Assembly: GCA_947522735.1 (NCBI GenBank)
Contig: CANNTZ010000005.1
Span: forward strand, 14,299 to 78,298
Reading direction: 5' to 3'
Origin: an uncultured Oscillospiraceae bacterium
GTDB taxonomy: Bacteria > Bacillota > Clostridia > Oscillospirales > Ruminococcaceae
DNA length: 64,000 nt
Part shown: positions 7,819 to 16,847 of the stretch, piece by piece
How positions within the stretch are numbered: position 1 is the first letter of the stretch
How the letters are laid out: each line of letters starts with the position of its first letter
The notes under the pieces: generated by a model
Told to the model about the DNA's origin: nothing
Databases searched by the model: none
What the model saw: the letters and a program-made list of their open reading frames with translations, nothing else
Program-made: the position numbers and the translations under genes

Positions 7819-9450
7819 TTATCGGCCTCGCTTTCCGTCGTATTCCTTGAGCTTTGCATAACCGAAATAGACGCTTTCTGAAAAGGGGCGCAGCGCCAGA
7901 TTTTCGAGAGCGCCGTTGACGGCGTAGATCGAAGTCTGGTAGTACAGAGGGATGAACACGGCGTCGTCAAGGAGCTGCTGTTCGAGCGAGCGGTAGAGCC
8001 TTGCCGCGCTTTCGGGCCCGGACGCGACGAGAGCCGCGGAATATGTCGCCGCATATTCGTTGCCGCCGGAATAGCCGCAGATGTTTTCCGAGGTCACATA
8101 TTCACCAAGCAGCGCCGCCGGACTGTTATAGGAGAGAGAAAGCGGCGTTATCGCAAGCTGATAATCGCCGGAATCGACGCGCGCAAGCAGCTCGTTGAGG
8201 CTGACGCGCTCGATATTGACGAAAATCGCGATGGTCTGCTGCCATTCACGCTGTAGCTCACCGCACAGCAGCGCGAAGCTGTCGTCGTCCGGGCAGAGAA
8301 TGGTGAATTTTGGGAAGCCGCCCTCGTAGCTGGAGTAGGCAAGGTTGACGTATTCCCGGGCGGCGACGGGGTCGCGGCTAAAGGCAAGGTTTTCGCCCGC
8401 AAGCGCGCGGTAGCTTTCGCTAAAGATATTGACCGCGCCGGGAAGCAGCGCCCGTGCCGGACGAAAGCCGTCGCCGGGAATATGCTCGTCAAAGCTCGCA
8501 AGCTCGAGCGAGTGCGCCATTGCCAGGCGCAGATAGCGGCTGTGCATCGCCTCGGACGCGGTGTTGAAGGCGATGGTCCAGAGGGTATCCTCGCAGCTCA
8601 CGATATTGAAGTTCTTCACGTCGAGCTTTTCCGCGGAGTCGCTGTCGAGCCGGGCAATGTCCGCCTTTCCGGAGTTGATGCGCTCAACGTTGGATTCGCC
8701 GGTGATATAGATGTTCACGCCGAACGCCGCAGGCTGCTCACGGTAGCCGGGGTTGCGGCGCAGCAGATAATAGCGCCCGTCCTTGTAGGTAGTAGCCGCG
8801 AACGGGCCGTTGAACAAGGTCTCGCCGATCGTTTTGCCGTATTTGCCGCGCGACTGAGTGAAAAAGCTCTCATTGCAGGGCATGGCGGCGCTGGAGGTGA
8901 GCAGATATGGGAAATACGGGTTGGCGTATTCCAGCACGAAATACAGCGTGTTTTTGTAGGCATTCACGCCGAGACTGGACGTCTGCACTTCGCCCGAAAG
9001 GCATTTTTCGGCATTTTTGATGCAGATGTAGTCTCCGGCGTAGGGAGAGGCGGTTTGAGGAGAGAGCAGGCGTTCGAAGGCAAATTCAAAGTCGCGCGCG
9101 GTGAGCGGGGTCTTTCCGTCGCTCCAGGTCAGCCCGTCGCGCAGCGTGAAGGTATAAATGCGACCGTCCGCGCTGACGGAATAGCTCTCCGCCGCAGCAC
9201 ATTCAAGCTCGCCGTCGTTGTTGATGCGCAGCAGCCCCTCAAAGCAGTTTTCGATTATGGTGACCGCCGTCGCGCTTGTTGCAAGCTGCGGATCGAGTGT
9301 CCTTGCCGCCGCCGTTACGTTGTATTTCAGTATAAGCTCCTTTGGCTTTTTGGAGCAGCCGGAGAGGGCTGCCAATATTGTCAAAAGCGCCAAGGCAGCA
9401 GAGACAACGCGAAAGAAAAAGCGTCTGCCCACATTGAATTTATCAGTCAT
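7819..9450 (-). CDS. Peptide/nickel-type ABC transporter substrate-binding lipoprotein (SBP family 5)
   Basis: 543 aa. Signal peptide with lipobox LSGC near residue 32, then the family-5 solute-binding fold: LDPQLATSATAVTIIENCFEGLLRINNDGE, the motif YTFTLRDGLTWSDGKTPLTARDFEFAFERLL, and a C-terminal PLYYQTSIYAVN. It captures oligopeptides or similar ligands outside the membrane. ATG at 9450 is chosen over an in-frame GTG at 9459 because GGCGG is 8 bases upstream. No permease or ATPase genes adjoin it, so it is an orphan component that must use a transporter encoded elsewhere. A possible short lipoprotein ORF overlaps its start. Confidence 0.92.
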   Translation of the reverse strand: MTDKFNVGRRFFFRVVSAALALLTILAALSGCSKKPKELILKYNVTAAARTLDPQLATSATAVTIIENCFEGLLRINNDGELECAAAESYSVSADGRIYTFTLRDGLTWSDGKTPLTARDFEFAFERLLSPQTASPYAGDYICIKNAEKCLSGEVQTSSLGVNAYKNTLYFVLEYANPYFPYLLTSSAAMPCNESFFTQSRGKYGKTIGETLFNGPFAATTYKDGRYYLLRRNPGYREQPAAFGVNIYITGESNVERINSGKADIARLDSDSAEKLDVKNFNIVSCEDTLWTIAFNTASEAMHSRYLRLAMAHSLELASFDEHIPGDGFRPARALLPGAVNIFSESYRALAGENLAFSRDPVAAREYVNLAYSSYEGGFPKFTILCPDDDSFALLCGELQREWQQTIAIFVNIERVSLNELLARVDSGDYQLAITPLSLSYNSPAALLGEYVTSENICGYSGGNEYAATYSAALVASGPESAARLYRSLEQQLLDDAVFIPLYYQTSIYAVNGALENLALRPFSESVYFGYAKLKEYDGKRGR

Positions 9451-9728
9451 TATGCACACCGCCGAGCTGTAGTTACAGGTAAATATACAACATGCGCTCC
9501 GCCGGAAAAACCGGCGGCATCTTCATCAAATATGCTCTGTTTTATATGCTTATTATAGCATTTCTTATCGCCCTTGGCAATAGCCTTAATGCGATTGCGG
9601 CCTATTCTCGCAAAACGCGGCGGCTCGTAAGCGACGGAGGGCTCGCCGCTGCGGACGGCGCAGCCAAAAAGCAGCGTGATCGCAGCGACGATACCGGGCA
9701 GGCCGAAAAGCTTTTGTTGCAGACGCAC
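9450..9728 (-). CDS. Possible 92-aa leader lipoprotein
   Basis: GTG start at 9728 with AAGG 7 bases upstream. The first 23 residues look like a lipoprotein signal (basic n-region, LFGLPGIVAAITLL, then FGC). The stop TAA shares its last A with the ATG of the solute-binding protein, a coupling arrangement. A promoter (9773-9800) sits upstream. Against it, residues after 30 have no recognisable composition or motif, and another good promoter lies within it. It could be a decayed copy of a binding-protein N-terminus or chance. Confidence 0.35.
   Translation of the reverse strand: MRLQQKLFGLPGIVAAITLLFGCAVRSGEPSVAYEPPRFARIGRNRIKAIAKGDKKCYNKHIKQSIFDEDAAGFSGGAHVVYLPVTTARRCA
9552..9580 (-). promoter_or_regulatory. 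Promoter for the solute-binding protein gene
   Basis: TTGCCA (9580-9575), a 17-bp spacer, perfect TATAAT (9557-9552) on the minus strand. The leader then contains a CCGCCGG-TTTTT-CCGGCGG hairpin (9499-9517). Confidence 0.7.
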
Positions 9729-9772
9729 ACGTTAACCTTAGATTGCACAAAAAACGAATAGCTTATAGTTTA

Positions 9773-9800
9773 ATTATACCAAAAGCATGCCAGAATACAA
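9773..9800 (-). promoter_or_regulatory. Second, distal promoter
   Basis: TTGTAT (9800-9795), a 16-bp spacer, TATAAT (9778-9773) on the minus strand. Transcription would begin about 40 bases before the GTG of the possible leader lipoprotein. The region 9451-9961 holds no other gene. Confidence 0.5.
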
Positions 9801-9961
9801 TATAGAATAAAACGAATCCGCCGACTAATTTTATCTATATAGCTGATTTTTGCTTTAAACCGGTAATATCCAAAAACTTTTGAGAATTGGGTATTCCATT
9901 TTCCGAGGAAAAGCGTTATAATGTTACTCAACGACAAAATAAGACAAAAGGAACTGATAAC

Positions 9962-11536
9962 ATGCCAATTACCGATATACTTGCCAAAAACGCGGCGCTC
10001 TACGGAGACGAGGTCAGTCTTGTGGAGCTGGAGCCGGACGCGGGGGTGCGCAGGGAGCTGAGCTGGAGCGCATTCGACAGGCTTGCAAACCGTATCGCAA
10101 ACGCGCTGTTGGCAAACGGCGTCAAAAAGGGCGACAAGGTTGCGATACTCATGATGAACTGCCTTGAATGGCTGCCGGTCTATTTCGGCGTGCTCAGGAC
10201 AGGCGCGCTCGCCGTGCCGCTCAACTTCCGCTATACCGCCGAGGAAATTCGCGAATGTATGGCTATCGCAGAGGCGGATATGCTTGTGTTTGGCCCGGAG
10301 TTTGTCGGTCGCGTAAGCGCTGAGCTTGGCAATATGGAGGTCAAAAAACTGATATTCGTTGACGGAAACGGCTCAAAGGCGCCGGATTTCTCCGTGCCGC
10401 TCAACGAGTTCATAAAGGACAGCTCCGACGCTGCGCCGGACGTAAGGCTCACCGACGACGACGATGCGGCGCTCTATTTCACCTCCGGCACCACAGGATT
10501 TCCCAAGGCAATCCTGCACCCGCACCGCAGCCTGTCCACCTCCTGCGAGACCGAGATGGCACACCATCACCAGACCCGCGGCGACTGCTATCTCTGCATC
10601 CCGCCGCTATACCACACCGGCGCAAAGATGCACTGGTTCGGCAGCCTGCTTTCCGGAAGCCGCGCGGTGCTGCTCAAGGGCGTAAAGCCGCGGACGATAC
10701 TCAAGGCGATATCCGACGAGCAATGCACCATCGTCTGGCTGCTTGTGCCATGGGCGCAGGACATTCTTGACGCCATTGACAGCGGGGAGGTTAAGCTTGA
10801 CGATTATAAGCTGGATCAGTGGAGGCTGATGCATATCGGCGCGCAGCCGGTGCCGCCAAGCCTCATCAGGCGCTGGAAGAAGCGCTTCCCGCATCACGAA
10901 TACGACACCAACTACGGGCTAAGCGAATCCACCGGCCCGGGCTGCGTGCATCTCGGGATCGAAAACATCGACAAGGTCGGCGCGATTGGCGTTCCCGGCC
11001 ACAACTGGCAGGCAAAAATCGTGGACGACGACAAAAATGAGGTGCCTGACGGCAAGGTTGGCGAGCTGGCTGTCAAGGGCCCCGGCGTGATGCGCTGTTA
11101 CTATAACGACCCACAGGCGACCGCCGCCGTGCTGCGCGACGGCTGGCTGTTCACCGGGGACATGGCCAAGCGCGAGGACGGCTTTATCTATCTTGTAGAC
11201 CGTAAAAAGGACGTCATAATCTCGGGTGGTGAGAATATCTTCCCGGTTCAGATAGAGGATCATCTGCGCGCCAACGAGCATATCAAGGACGTCGCGGTCA
11301 TCGGTCTGCCGAATCAGCGCCTCGGCGAGATCGTCGCGGCGATAATCGAGGTCAAGCCCGGCCACACGCTGACCGAGGAGGACGTCAACGCCTTCTGCCT
11401 GCCGCTGCCGCGCTATAAGCGCCCGAGAAGGATCATCTTCGACACCGTTCCGCGCAACCCGACCGGAAAGATAGAAAAGCCGAAGCTGCGCGAGCGCTAC
11501 TGCCGGCAAACCATCGTTGAGGCGCAGATACTTTGA
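9962..11536 (+). CDS. AMP-dependent acyl-CoA synthetase / ligase (ANL superfamily)
   Basis: 524 aa. It activates a carboxylic acid to an acyl-AMP and then acyl-CoA. The ATP-binding P-loop YFTSGTTGFPKA, the YGLSEST segment, the hinge GWLFTGDMAKREDGFIYLVDRKKD and the C-terminal catalytic Lys in NPTGKIEKPKLRE are all present, so it should be active. Length and motifs fit medium/long-chain fatty-acid-CoA ligases or carnitine/crotonobetaine-CoA ligase-like enzymes; the substrate is not resolved. ATG at 9962 follows AAGGA. It stands alone, with a terminator directly after. Confidence 0.93.
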   Translation: MPITDILAKNAALYGDEVSLVELEPDAGVRRELSWSAFDRLANRIANALLANGVKKGDKVAILMMNCLEWLPVYFGVLRTGALAVPLNFRYTAEEIRECMAIAEADMLVFGPEFVGRVSAELGNMEVKKLIFVDGNGSKAPDFSVPLNEFIKDSSDAAPDVRLTDDDDAALYFTSGTTGFPKAILHPHRSLSTSCETEMAHHHQTRGDCYLCIPPLYHTGAKMHWFGSLLSGSRAVLLKGVKPRTILKAISDEQCTIVWLLVPWAQDILDAIDSGEVKLDDYKLDQWRLMHIGAQPVPPSLIRRWKKRFPHHEYDTNYGLSESTGPGCVHLGIENIDKVGAIGVPGHNWQAKIVDDDKNEVPDGKVGELAVKGPGVMRCYYNDPQATAAVLRDGWLFTGDMAKREDGFIYLVDRKKDVIISGGENIFPVQIEDHLRANEHIKDVAVIGLPNQRLGEIVAAIIEVKPGHTLTEEDVNAFCLPLPRYKRPRRIIFDTVPRNPTGKIEKPKLRERYCRQTIVEAQIL

Positions 11537-11545
11537 GAAAAAAAT

Positions 11546-11579
11546 CTCCGCAGGTCCATTGACCGGCGGAGGTTTTTGT
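11546..11579. terminator. Bidirectional terminator
   Basis: CTCCGC-A-GGTC / GACC-G-GCGGAG hairpin flanked by an A run and a T run, between convergent genes. Confidence 0.8.
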
Positions 11580-11582
11580 TAG

Positions 11583-12440
11583 TCAGCTCAGCTTTTTCAT
11601 GAATTCCTCCGTGGATACGCCGGAGGGACGGTTGAAGCGCCCAAGGCGGTAAAGCTCCTCGGGGTCGCCGGTCAGATAGTTCACGCGGCTCTCGCAGGTC
11701 AGCGCGGCGGTAAAGCCGAGCGACTTCAACACCGGCAGAGCCTCCTCGCTTATCCGCCCGTAGGGATAGGCGAAAACGGCGGGAGTGACGCCGCAGTTGT
11801 CGGTAATAAGCTCCTGCAGGCGCGTGAGATCGGCGATGAGCGCGGCGGCGTAATCCTCGGCGGCTTCTCCGCGTTTTCTCATGCAGCCGCGCCGCGGAGA
11901 AAGCTCGTGCATGTCGTAGGTGTGGTTGCCTATCTCAACACGCCCCGAGCCTGCGAGCGCACGGATATCCTCCCACGTCAGGTGGGCGTAGGAGGGGGAG
12001 CGATCCATCGTCTCGCTGAACTCGGCGCTGTAGCTGCCGATAACCGAGACCACCGCCTTCATATCCAGCTCCTCGAGCACCGGCAGAACGCAGGTTAGGT
12101 TGTTGAGATAGCCGTCGTCCAGCGTGACGGCGACGGGGCGGGCAGGGAGCGGAGCGCCTGTGCGCGCAAACGCGACCAGCTCCGAGATAAAGACTGTTGT
12201 ATAGCCGTGCTCTTTGAGCCAGAGCATATCCTTGCGGAAGGTCTCTGCGGTCACGGTATAGTCGCCGGTTCGGCCGGAATCGATCACGCTGTGATACATC
12301 AGCACCGGAACGGCGACGCAGTCCGCGCTTGCCGCCGTGGCGCGCCTGCGCTTGACGGCGGGCACGAGCACGAGCATCACAATCAGCGCCGCTAACGGCA
12401 ATATCAGCCGCGGCTTCAGCTTAACCGCACGAAATCTCAT
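11583..12440 (-). CDS. Polysaccharide deacetylase (NodB homology domain), membrane anchored
   Basis: 285 aa. One membrane segment (about residues 11-28) after a basic N-terminus, then a carbohydrate esterase 4 domain. Motifs seen are VTLDDGY (catalytic and metal Asp pair about 108-109), the metal site GNHTYDMH (His173, His178) and FAYPYGR. It probably N-deacetylates peptidoglycan or another extracellular polysaccharide at the outer face. ATG at 12440 is preferred over an upstream in-frame ATG because AAGGGCGGG precedes it. Confidence 0.88.
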   Translation of the reverse strand: MRFRAVKLKPRLILPLAALIVMLVLVPAVKRRRATAASADCVAVPVLMYHSVIDSGRTGDYTVTAETFRKDMLWLKEHGYTTVFISELVAFARTGAPLPARPVAVTLDDGYLNNLTCVLPVLEELDMKAVVSVIGSYSAEFSETMDRSPSYAHLTWEDIRALAGSGRVEIGNHTYDMHELSPRRGCMRKRGEAAEDYAAALIADLTRLQELITDNCGVTPAVFAYPYGRISEEALPVLKSLGFTAALTCESRVNYLTGDPEELYRLGRFNRPSGVSTEEFMKKLS

Positions 12441-12517
12441 ACCATCCCGCCCTTCTATCATCAATTATATGAGCGGGAGAGGCGGAACTTTCCAGAACGG
12501 CAAAAAGGAATATATTT

Positions 12518-12599
12518 AAAGCGTCTCCCAACAGGGAAACAAAAACCTCGTCGGAGCTCCGTCCGCTTTCAAGCCATGTTTTCCCGCTTGAGACGCTTT
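12518..12599 (-). terminator. Long structured terminator after the Nudix gene
   Basis: AAAGCGTCTC (12518-12527) pairs with GAGACGCTTT (12590-12599), with extra pairing inside (GGGAAA/TTTTCCC) and a central GGAGCTCC palindrome. On the minus strand it follows the Nudix stop codon. Confidence 0.55.
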
Positions 12600-12618
12600 T
12601 AATCATGCCCGGCAGTGG

Positions 12619-13059
12619 TCATTTTACTGCTGCGGCGCCGTTGTTGCGGCCGAGATACCGCACCGCCTTGGCGATGAGGTTCTTGTCGTTTTTGAAGGTG
12701 ACGATGTCCGCCGCGCGGTCGAGCGCTATCCAGCCTATCTCGCTGACCTCCTCCTCCTGACGGCGCAGCTCCTGCTCGTGGTCAAGGTAGCCGAGAAAGT
12801 ATACGACCTGCTTTTTAACTCCGGGCTTGGGGTAGTATTCCACACATTCGCGGAAGCCGTCGCGGAGCAGTATATCAAGGCCGGTCTCCTCCTTGACCTC
12901 GCGCAGCGCCGTCTCACGCTCGGTCTCGTCGCCCTCGACGTGCCCCTTCGGGAACGACCAGTGTCCTTTGGCGCGGTGGCGTATCAGAAGCAGATCGAGT
13001 CCATTATCGCCGGGCCGGGCGTTATAGATGATTGCTCCGCATGACTTTTCATGCTTCAA
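12619..13059 (-). CDS. Nudix hydrolase, diadenosine tetraphosphatase type
   Basis: 146 aa. A complete Nudix box spans residues 39-61 (GxxxxxE...REVKEETG), which binds Mg2+ for hydrolysis of a nucleoside diphosphate linked to X. The context SCGAIIYN at the N-terminus and RHRAKGHWSFPKGH before the box resemble Ap4A hydrolases of the MutT family, cleaning up dinucleoside polyphosphates. It starts with ATG at 13059 with GGAGGG upstream and is divergent from acpP. Confidence 0.9.
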   Translation of the reverse strand: MKHEKSCGAIIYNARPGDNGLDLLLIRHRAKGHWSFPKGHVEGDETERETALREVKEETGLDILLRDGFRECVEYYPKPGVKKQVVYFLGYLDHEQELRRQEEEVSEIGWIALDRAADIVTFKNDKNLIAKAVRYLGRNNGAAAVK

Positions 13060-13188
13060 GGTGCAAATCCCTCCTTTTTGGTTTAGCGATGTCTACTACT
13101 ATAATACCATGTTTTCGCAAAAAAATAAATAGCAAATTTGGCAAGTCTACATATTTTATTAAAATGAGGATTTTTTTTAAAAAACCAC

Positions 13189-13217
13189 TTGATAAATTTC
13201 CGCACAAAGGATAAAAT
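13189..13217 (+). promoter_or_regulatory. Promoter of acpP
   Basis: TTGATA (13189-13194), 17 bp, TAAAAT (13212-13217), in a very AT-rich stretch between the Nudix gene and acpP. Confidence 0.65.
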
Positions 13218-13306
13218 GTTAGCATAGCTTATTTTGATGAGTATTCTTCGCTATACTGTTTTTTACAATATAAATTTCGGCGAAGAGCAAGAACAGGAGG
13301 ATTTAA

Positions 13307-13534
13307 ATGGTTTTTGAAAAGGTGCGCGAGATTCTTTGCGATCAGCTTGATGTCGAAGAAGATAACGTTACGATGAATTCGGTGCTCACCGACGATCTCG
13401 GCGCGGATTCCCTCGATCTTGTCGATCTGGTTATGACTCTTGAGGAGGAATTTGACATTGAGATCCCGGACGAGGACGCCGAGAACGTCAAGACGGTCGG
13501 AGATATTGTAAAATACATCGAGAACATAATCTGA
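13307..13534 (+). CDS. acpP: Acyl carrier protein
   Basis: 75 aa, acidic and helical. The phosphopantetheine attachment site is Ser35 in GADSLDLVDLVM, followed by EEEFDIEIPDEDAENVKTVGDIV, the classic helix II-III sequence. It carries growing acyl chains for type II fatty acid synthesis in the cytosol. No fab genes adjoin it. AGGAGG precedes the ATG by about 8 bases. It may share a transcript with proS, as no strong terminator separates them. Confidence 0.95.
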   Translation: MVFEKVREILCDQLDVEEDNVTMNSVLTDDLGADSLDLVDLVMTLEEEFDIEIPDEDAENVKTVGDIVKYIENII

Positions 13535-13667
13535 ACGGCAGCATGAGCCGTATACATCTTTTCTATGCTTATCCCAGATCAATGCCGCAGCAGGCCGCCG
13601 GTTAACGCGGTCTTGTTGTTTGCAGCTTTTATTTGGGAAAAGCACAGCTATCGGGAGGTAAAACACC

Positions 13668-15113
13668 TTGGCAGAGCAAAAAGGCCAGAAAAAAATGGTC
13701 GAGGCAATCACCTCGATGAACGAGGACTTTACCAAATGGTATACCGACGTTGTAAAAAAAGCGGAGCTTATCGACTATTCGTCGGTTCGCGGCTGCATGA
13801 TACTTCGTCCCTACGGTTATGCTATCTGGGAGAATTTTCAGCATATTCTCGACGCGAAATTCAAGGCGACAGGACATGAAAACGTCTCGATGCCGCTGTT
13901 TATTCCGGAAAGCCTGCTCCAGAAGGAGAAGGATCACGTCGAGGGCTTCGCGCCGGAGGTCGCGTGGGTCACCTACGGCGGCTCCGAAAAGCTAACGGAG
14001 CGCCTCTGCGTGCGCCCGACCTCCGAGACGCTTTTCTGCGAGCATTACGCACACATAATCAACTCCTACCGCGATTTGCCCAAGCTCTATAATCAGTGGT
14101 GCTCGGTGGTTCGCTGGGAAAAGACCACCCGCCCGTTCCTGCGCTCGCTGGAATTTTTGTGGCAGGAGGGCCACACCATGCATGAGACGCCGGAGGAGGC
14201 GATGGAGGAGACCGAGCGTATGCTCAACGTCTATGCCGAGACCTGCGAGAACGAGCTTGCAATCCCGGTCGTCAAGGGCCGCAAGACCGACAGCGAGAAG
14301 TTTGCCGGAGCCGAGGCGACCTATACAATAGAGGCGATGATGCACGACGGAAAGGCGCTCCAGAGCGGCACCTCCCACTATTTCGGCGACGGCTTCGCCC
14401 GTGCGTTCGACATCACCTTCCAGGGGCGCGACAACAAGCCTGCGCACCCGCATCAGACCTCGTGGGGCATGTCCACCCGCATCATTGGCGCCATCATCAT
14501 GACCCACGGCGACGACAACGGCCTTGTGCTGCCGCCCGCCGTCGCACCTGTCCAGCTTGTCATAGTGCCCGTCGCGATGCACAAGCCCGGCGTGCTCGAC
14601 GCCGCGAGGGCGATAGAGGAGCGCATGAAGAAGCTATGCCGCGTCAAGCTGGACGCCTCCGACAACTCGCCCGGCTGGAAGTTTGCGGAATACGAGATGA
14701 AGGGAGTGCCGCTGCGCCTCGAGGTCGGCCCGCGCGACCTTGAAAACAATAGCTGCGTCATAGTGCGCCGCGATAACCGCGAAAAATATACGGTCAACCT
14801 CGACGAGCTTGAGCAGACGGTGCCGAAGCTGCTCGAGGAGCTTCGCGCCGCGCTGTACGCAAAGGCTCTCGAAAACCGCGAGCGCCGCACCGTCTCTGTC
14901 ACCACCCTTGACGAGCTGATAAAAACCGCCAACGAATCCACCGGCTTCATCAAGGCCATGTGGTGCGGAAGCGAGGAGTGCGAGGACAAGCTCAAGGAGC
15001 TGGCCGGAGTTTCCTCGCGTTGTATGCCGTTTGAGCAGGAGCAGCTCTCTGACGTCTGCGTCTGCTGCGGAAAGCCCGCAAAGAGCATGGTCGTCTGGGG
15101 CAAGGCGTATTGA
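13668..15113 (+). CDS. proS: Prolyl-tRNA synthetase, archaeal/eukaryal-like type 3
   Basis: 481 aa class II synthetase charging tRNA-Pro. Length and the absence of the INS editing insertion mark the short type 3 form found in many Clostridia, Mycoplasma and archaea. Visible are VRPTSET, the motif 2 region VRWEKTTRPFLRSLEFLWQEGHT, and the HQTSWGMSTRIIGAIIMTHGDD motif 3 region. A C-terminal zinc-type domain has Cys pairs (CGSEECEDK ... CVCCGKPAKSMVVWGKAY) and ends in the usual Tyr. The start is TTG at 13668, preceded by GGGAGG with 9 bases; no nearby ATG fits. Confidence 0.96.
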   Translation: MAEQKGQKKMVEAITSMNEDFTKWYTDVVKKAELIDYSSVRGCMILRPYGYAIWENFQHILDAKFKATGHENVSMPLFIPESLLQKEKDHVEGFAPEVAWVTYGGSEKLTERLCVRPTSETLFCEHYAHIINSYRDLPKLYNQWCSVVRWEKTTRPFLRSLEFLWQEGHTMHETPEEAMEETERMLNVYAETCENELAIPVVKGRKTDSEKFAGAEATYTIEAMMHDGKALQSGTSHYFGDGFARAFDITFQGRDNKPAHPHQTSWGMSTRIIGAIIMTHGDDNGLVLPPAVAPVQLVIVPVAMHKPGVLDAARAIEERMKKLCRVKLDASDNSPGWKFAEYEMKGVPLRLEVGPRDLENNSCVIVRRDNREKYTVNLDELEQTVPKLLEELRAALYAKALENRERRTVSVTTLDELIKTANESTGFIKAMWCGSEECEDKLKELAGVSSRCMPFEQEQLSDVCVCCGKPAKSMVVWGKAY

Positions 15114-15138
15114 TGACAGCGAGCTGAATTATGATTTG

Positions 15139-15174
15139 ATTGCCGGAAATATGTCGTATATTTCCGGCAATTTT
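15139..15174 (+). terminator. Terminator after proS
   Basis: TTGCCGGAAATAT pairs with ATATTTCCGGCAA, followed by TTTT. Confidence 0.8.
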
Positions 15175-15251
15175 GGCGTTGTCCGCACAGGCCGGACGGA
15201 CGGCCTGCACGCATCGGCTTACACGACCTAAGTAAAGTGGAGGATTCGAGA

Positions 15252-15713
15252 ATGAATGAACAGGAGGTCGCCCGCATATTTGAAAAGTGGCTCCAAAAGC
15301 TGAGATTGACGCCTGACTGGGACGTGCGGCTGGAGTGGGTCGAGGATCCGGAATGGCACAAAACCGGCGATTTCAAGGTGGACTGCGAGGATAAAAAGGC
15401 GATACTGCTGCTGAACCGCGCAAATCCGAAGCAGGAGAATCTTGAGGAGGTCATCGTCCACGAGCTGATGCACCTCAAGCTGTACCCGCTCGACCAGGTC
15501 ACCGAGTCGCTGATAACAAGCAGCTTTGAGGAGGGAACGCCGGGATACAATTTCGCGTATACGCAGTTTTTTTCGACGCTCGAACAGACCGTCGAGGAGC
15601 TGACCAAGTGCTTTCTGCTCGAATTTGGCGAGAACCGTGAGCTGTCGTTCGGGCGCTGTCGGAAAAGGAAGTCGTTCACGGAGCTCTACGACGGTCTTAA
15701 CAGCTTAGAATAA
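15252..15713 (+). CDS. Small HExxH zinc-metallopeptidase-like protein
   Basis: 153 aa, soluble. The central helix carries HELMHLKLYPLD, an HExxH zinc motif; a third ligand could be the Glu in VEELTKCFLLEFGE. The architecture (short, with an N-terminal strand region WDVRLEWVED ... KKAILLLN) resembles SprT/ImmA-like mini-gluzincins found as uncharacterised proteins in Clostridia. GGAGG lies 8 bases before ATG 15252; an in-frame GTG at 15237 overlaps that site and is rejected. Substrate unknown. Confidence 0.8.
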   Translation: MNEQEVARIFEKWLQKLRLTPDWDVRLEWVEDPEWHKTGDFKVDCEDKKAILLLNRANPKQENLEEVIVHELMHLKLYPLDQVTESLITSSFEEGTPGYNFAYTQFFSTLEQTVEELTKCFLLEFGENRELSFGRCRKRKSFTELYDGLNSLE

Positions 15714-15720
15714 ACATAAA

Positions 15721-15757
15721 AACGCTTCGCTCGGATCTCGGTCCGAACGAAGCGTTT
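15721..15757. terminator. Bidirectional terminator
   Basis: AACGCTTCG-CTCGGA with TCCGA-ACGAAGCGTT, between convergent genes; A and T runs on both sides. Confidence 0.8.
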
Positions 15758-15770
15758 GTAGTTCGCGGGC

Positions 15771-16586
15771 TTATGCGTTTAGCGTCTCTACGGGATCAAC
15801 CCAGCGGCCGTTGTGCTTGATGCCGAAGTGGAGGTGCGAATCCATCGCCAGCTCCGCCGCGTTTGATTCGCCGACGACGCCGATCACCGCGCCACCCATC
15901 ACCTTGTCGCCCACCTTGACCGGAATGCTTTCGTCAAGGCCGTAGTAGCAGCTCACATAGCCGTTTCCGTGGTCTATCTCGACGTAGTAGCCCCAAAGGG
16001 TGTCGTGCTCGACGGTCACGATCTTGCCCTGTGCGGCTGCCATGACGTCGGTGCCGACGGCGGCGCGGATATCTATGCCGTCATGGGTGCGCCACTCGTT
16101 GAGCGTCTCGTTTTTGACAAGCTCACCGTCGCTGTATTGGTTGAAAATCTCACCGGAGAGCGGCAAACGAAACGCAGGCTTTTGCGAGCTTGGCGAGAGC
16201 GCTTGCTGTTCTGAGCCGCCGGACTGCGACGATTGCTGCGGCTGCGACGATCCAGAGTCCTGCTGCGGCAGAGACGGCTCCGATGATTCGATCGGCACGC
16301 CGCTTTCCGGCTTGTCCACCGGCTCGAGCTCCGTGATGTTCCATTCGCGTCTGTCCTCCTTGTCATTGTCCGCGGCGCTGTGCTGCGCGTCGGAGCGCTC
16401 CGGAGGCTGGGTCTGAGAGACCTGCTCCTGCTGTGAGGATGTACCCTCGTTGGAGATTGCTCCGAGCGTTTTGCCGACCGATAGCCACGCGGCGGTTCCG
16501 GCGCCGATGAGGCACAGCGCCAGCACTACATAGAATCCCTTGCCCATGATGAAGCGTTTGAATTTGTTCTGTTTAGGCTTTAGCAT
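15771..16586 (-). CDS. M23 (LytM) metallopeptidase, SpoIIQ-like
   Basis: 271 aa. ATG at 16586 with AAAGGAAG upstream. It has a basic N-terminus, one membrane segment (about 16-34), a long Ser/Gln/Glu-rich linker (45-135) and a C-terminal LytM domain. Zinc ligands look intact: His168 and Asp172 in HDGIDI, and His251/His253 in HLHF. One-membrane-segment LytM proteins of this layout in spore formers include SpoIIQ, which bridges forespore and mother cell with SpoIIIAH; clostridial SpoIIQ keeps its zinc site, unlike that of B. subtilis. A general cell-wall endopeptidase is the alternative. Confidence 0.82.
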   Translation of the reverse strand: MLKPKQNKFKRFIMGKGFYVVLALCLIGAGTAAWLSVGKTLGAISNEGTSSQQEQVSQTQPPERSDAQHSAADNDKEDRREWNITELEPVDKPESGVPIESSEPSLPQQDSGSSQPQQSSQSGGSEQQALSPSSQKPAFRLPLSGEIFNQYSDGELVKNETLNEWRTHDGIDIRAAVGTDVMAAAQGKIVTVEHDTLWGYYVEIDHGNGYVSCYYGLDESIPVKVGDKVMGGAVIGVVGESNAAELAMDSHLHFGIKHNGRWVDPVETLNA

Positions 16587-16847
16587 CTGCTGATTTCTTC
16601 CTTTCCATCTGCTTTGGAGCCGACGCCCGCGGCATCGATTGCTTCCTGCCTTATTTTGCACGCGAGATATACAAATTATTCTGTCGGCAGGCTTGTGCGC
16701 CAAAAATTATCATGAGCGCGCCCTCTTTATTTATTTTAGCGCCAAAGGAGGGCAAGAAAGGTCGAAAAGCGGGAGAGAAACAATGAATACAAATACAGCC
16801 GGTGGCAAAGCGCCGAAAAAATATGCGAACAATGTTTCGGCGATTTA

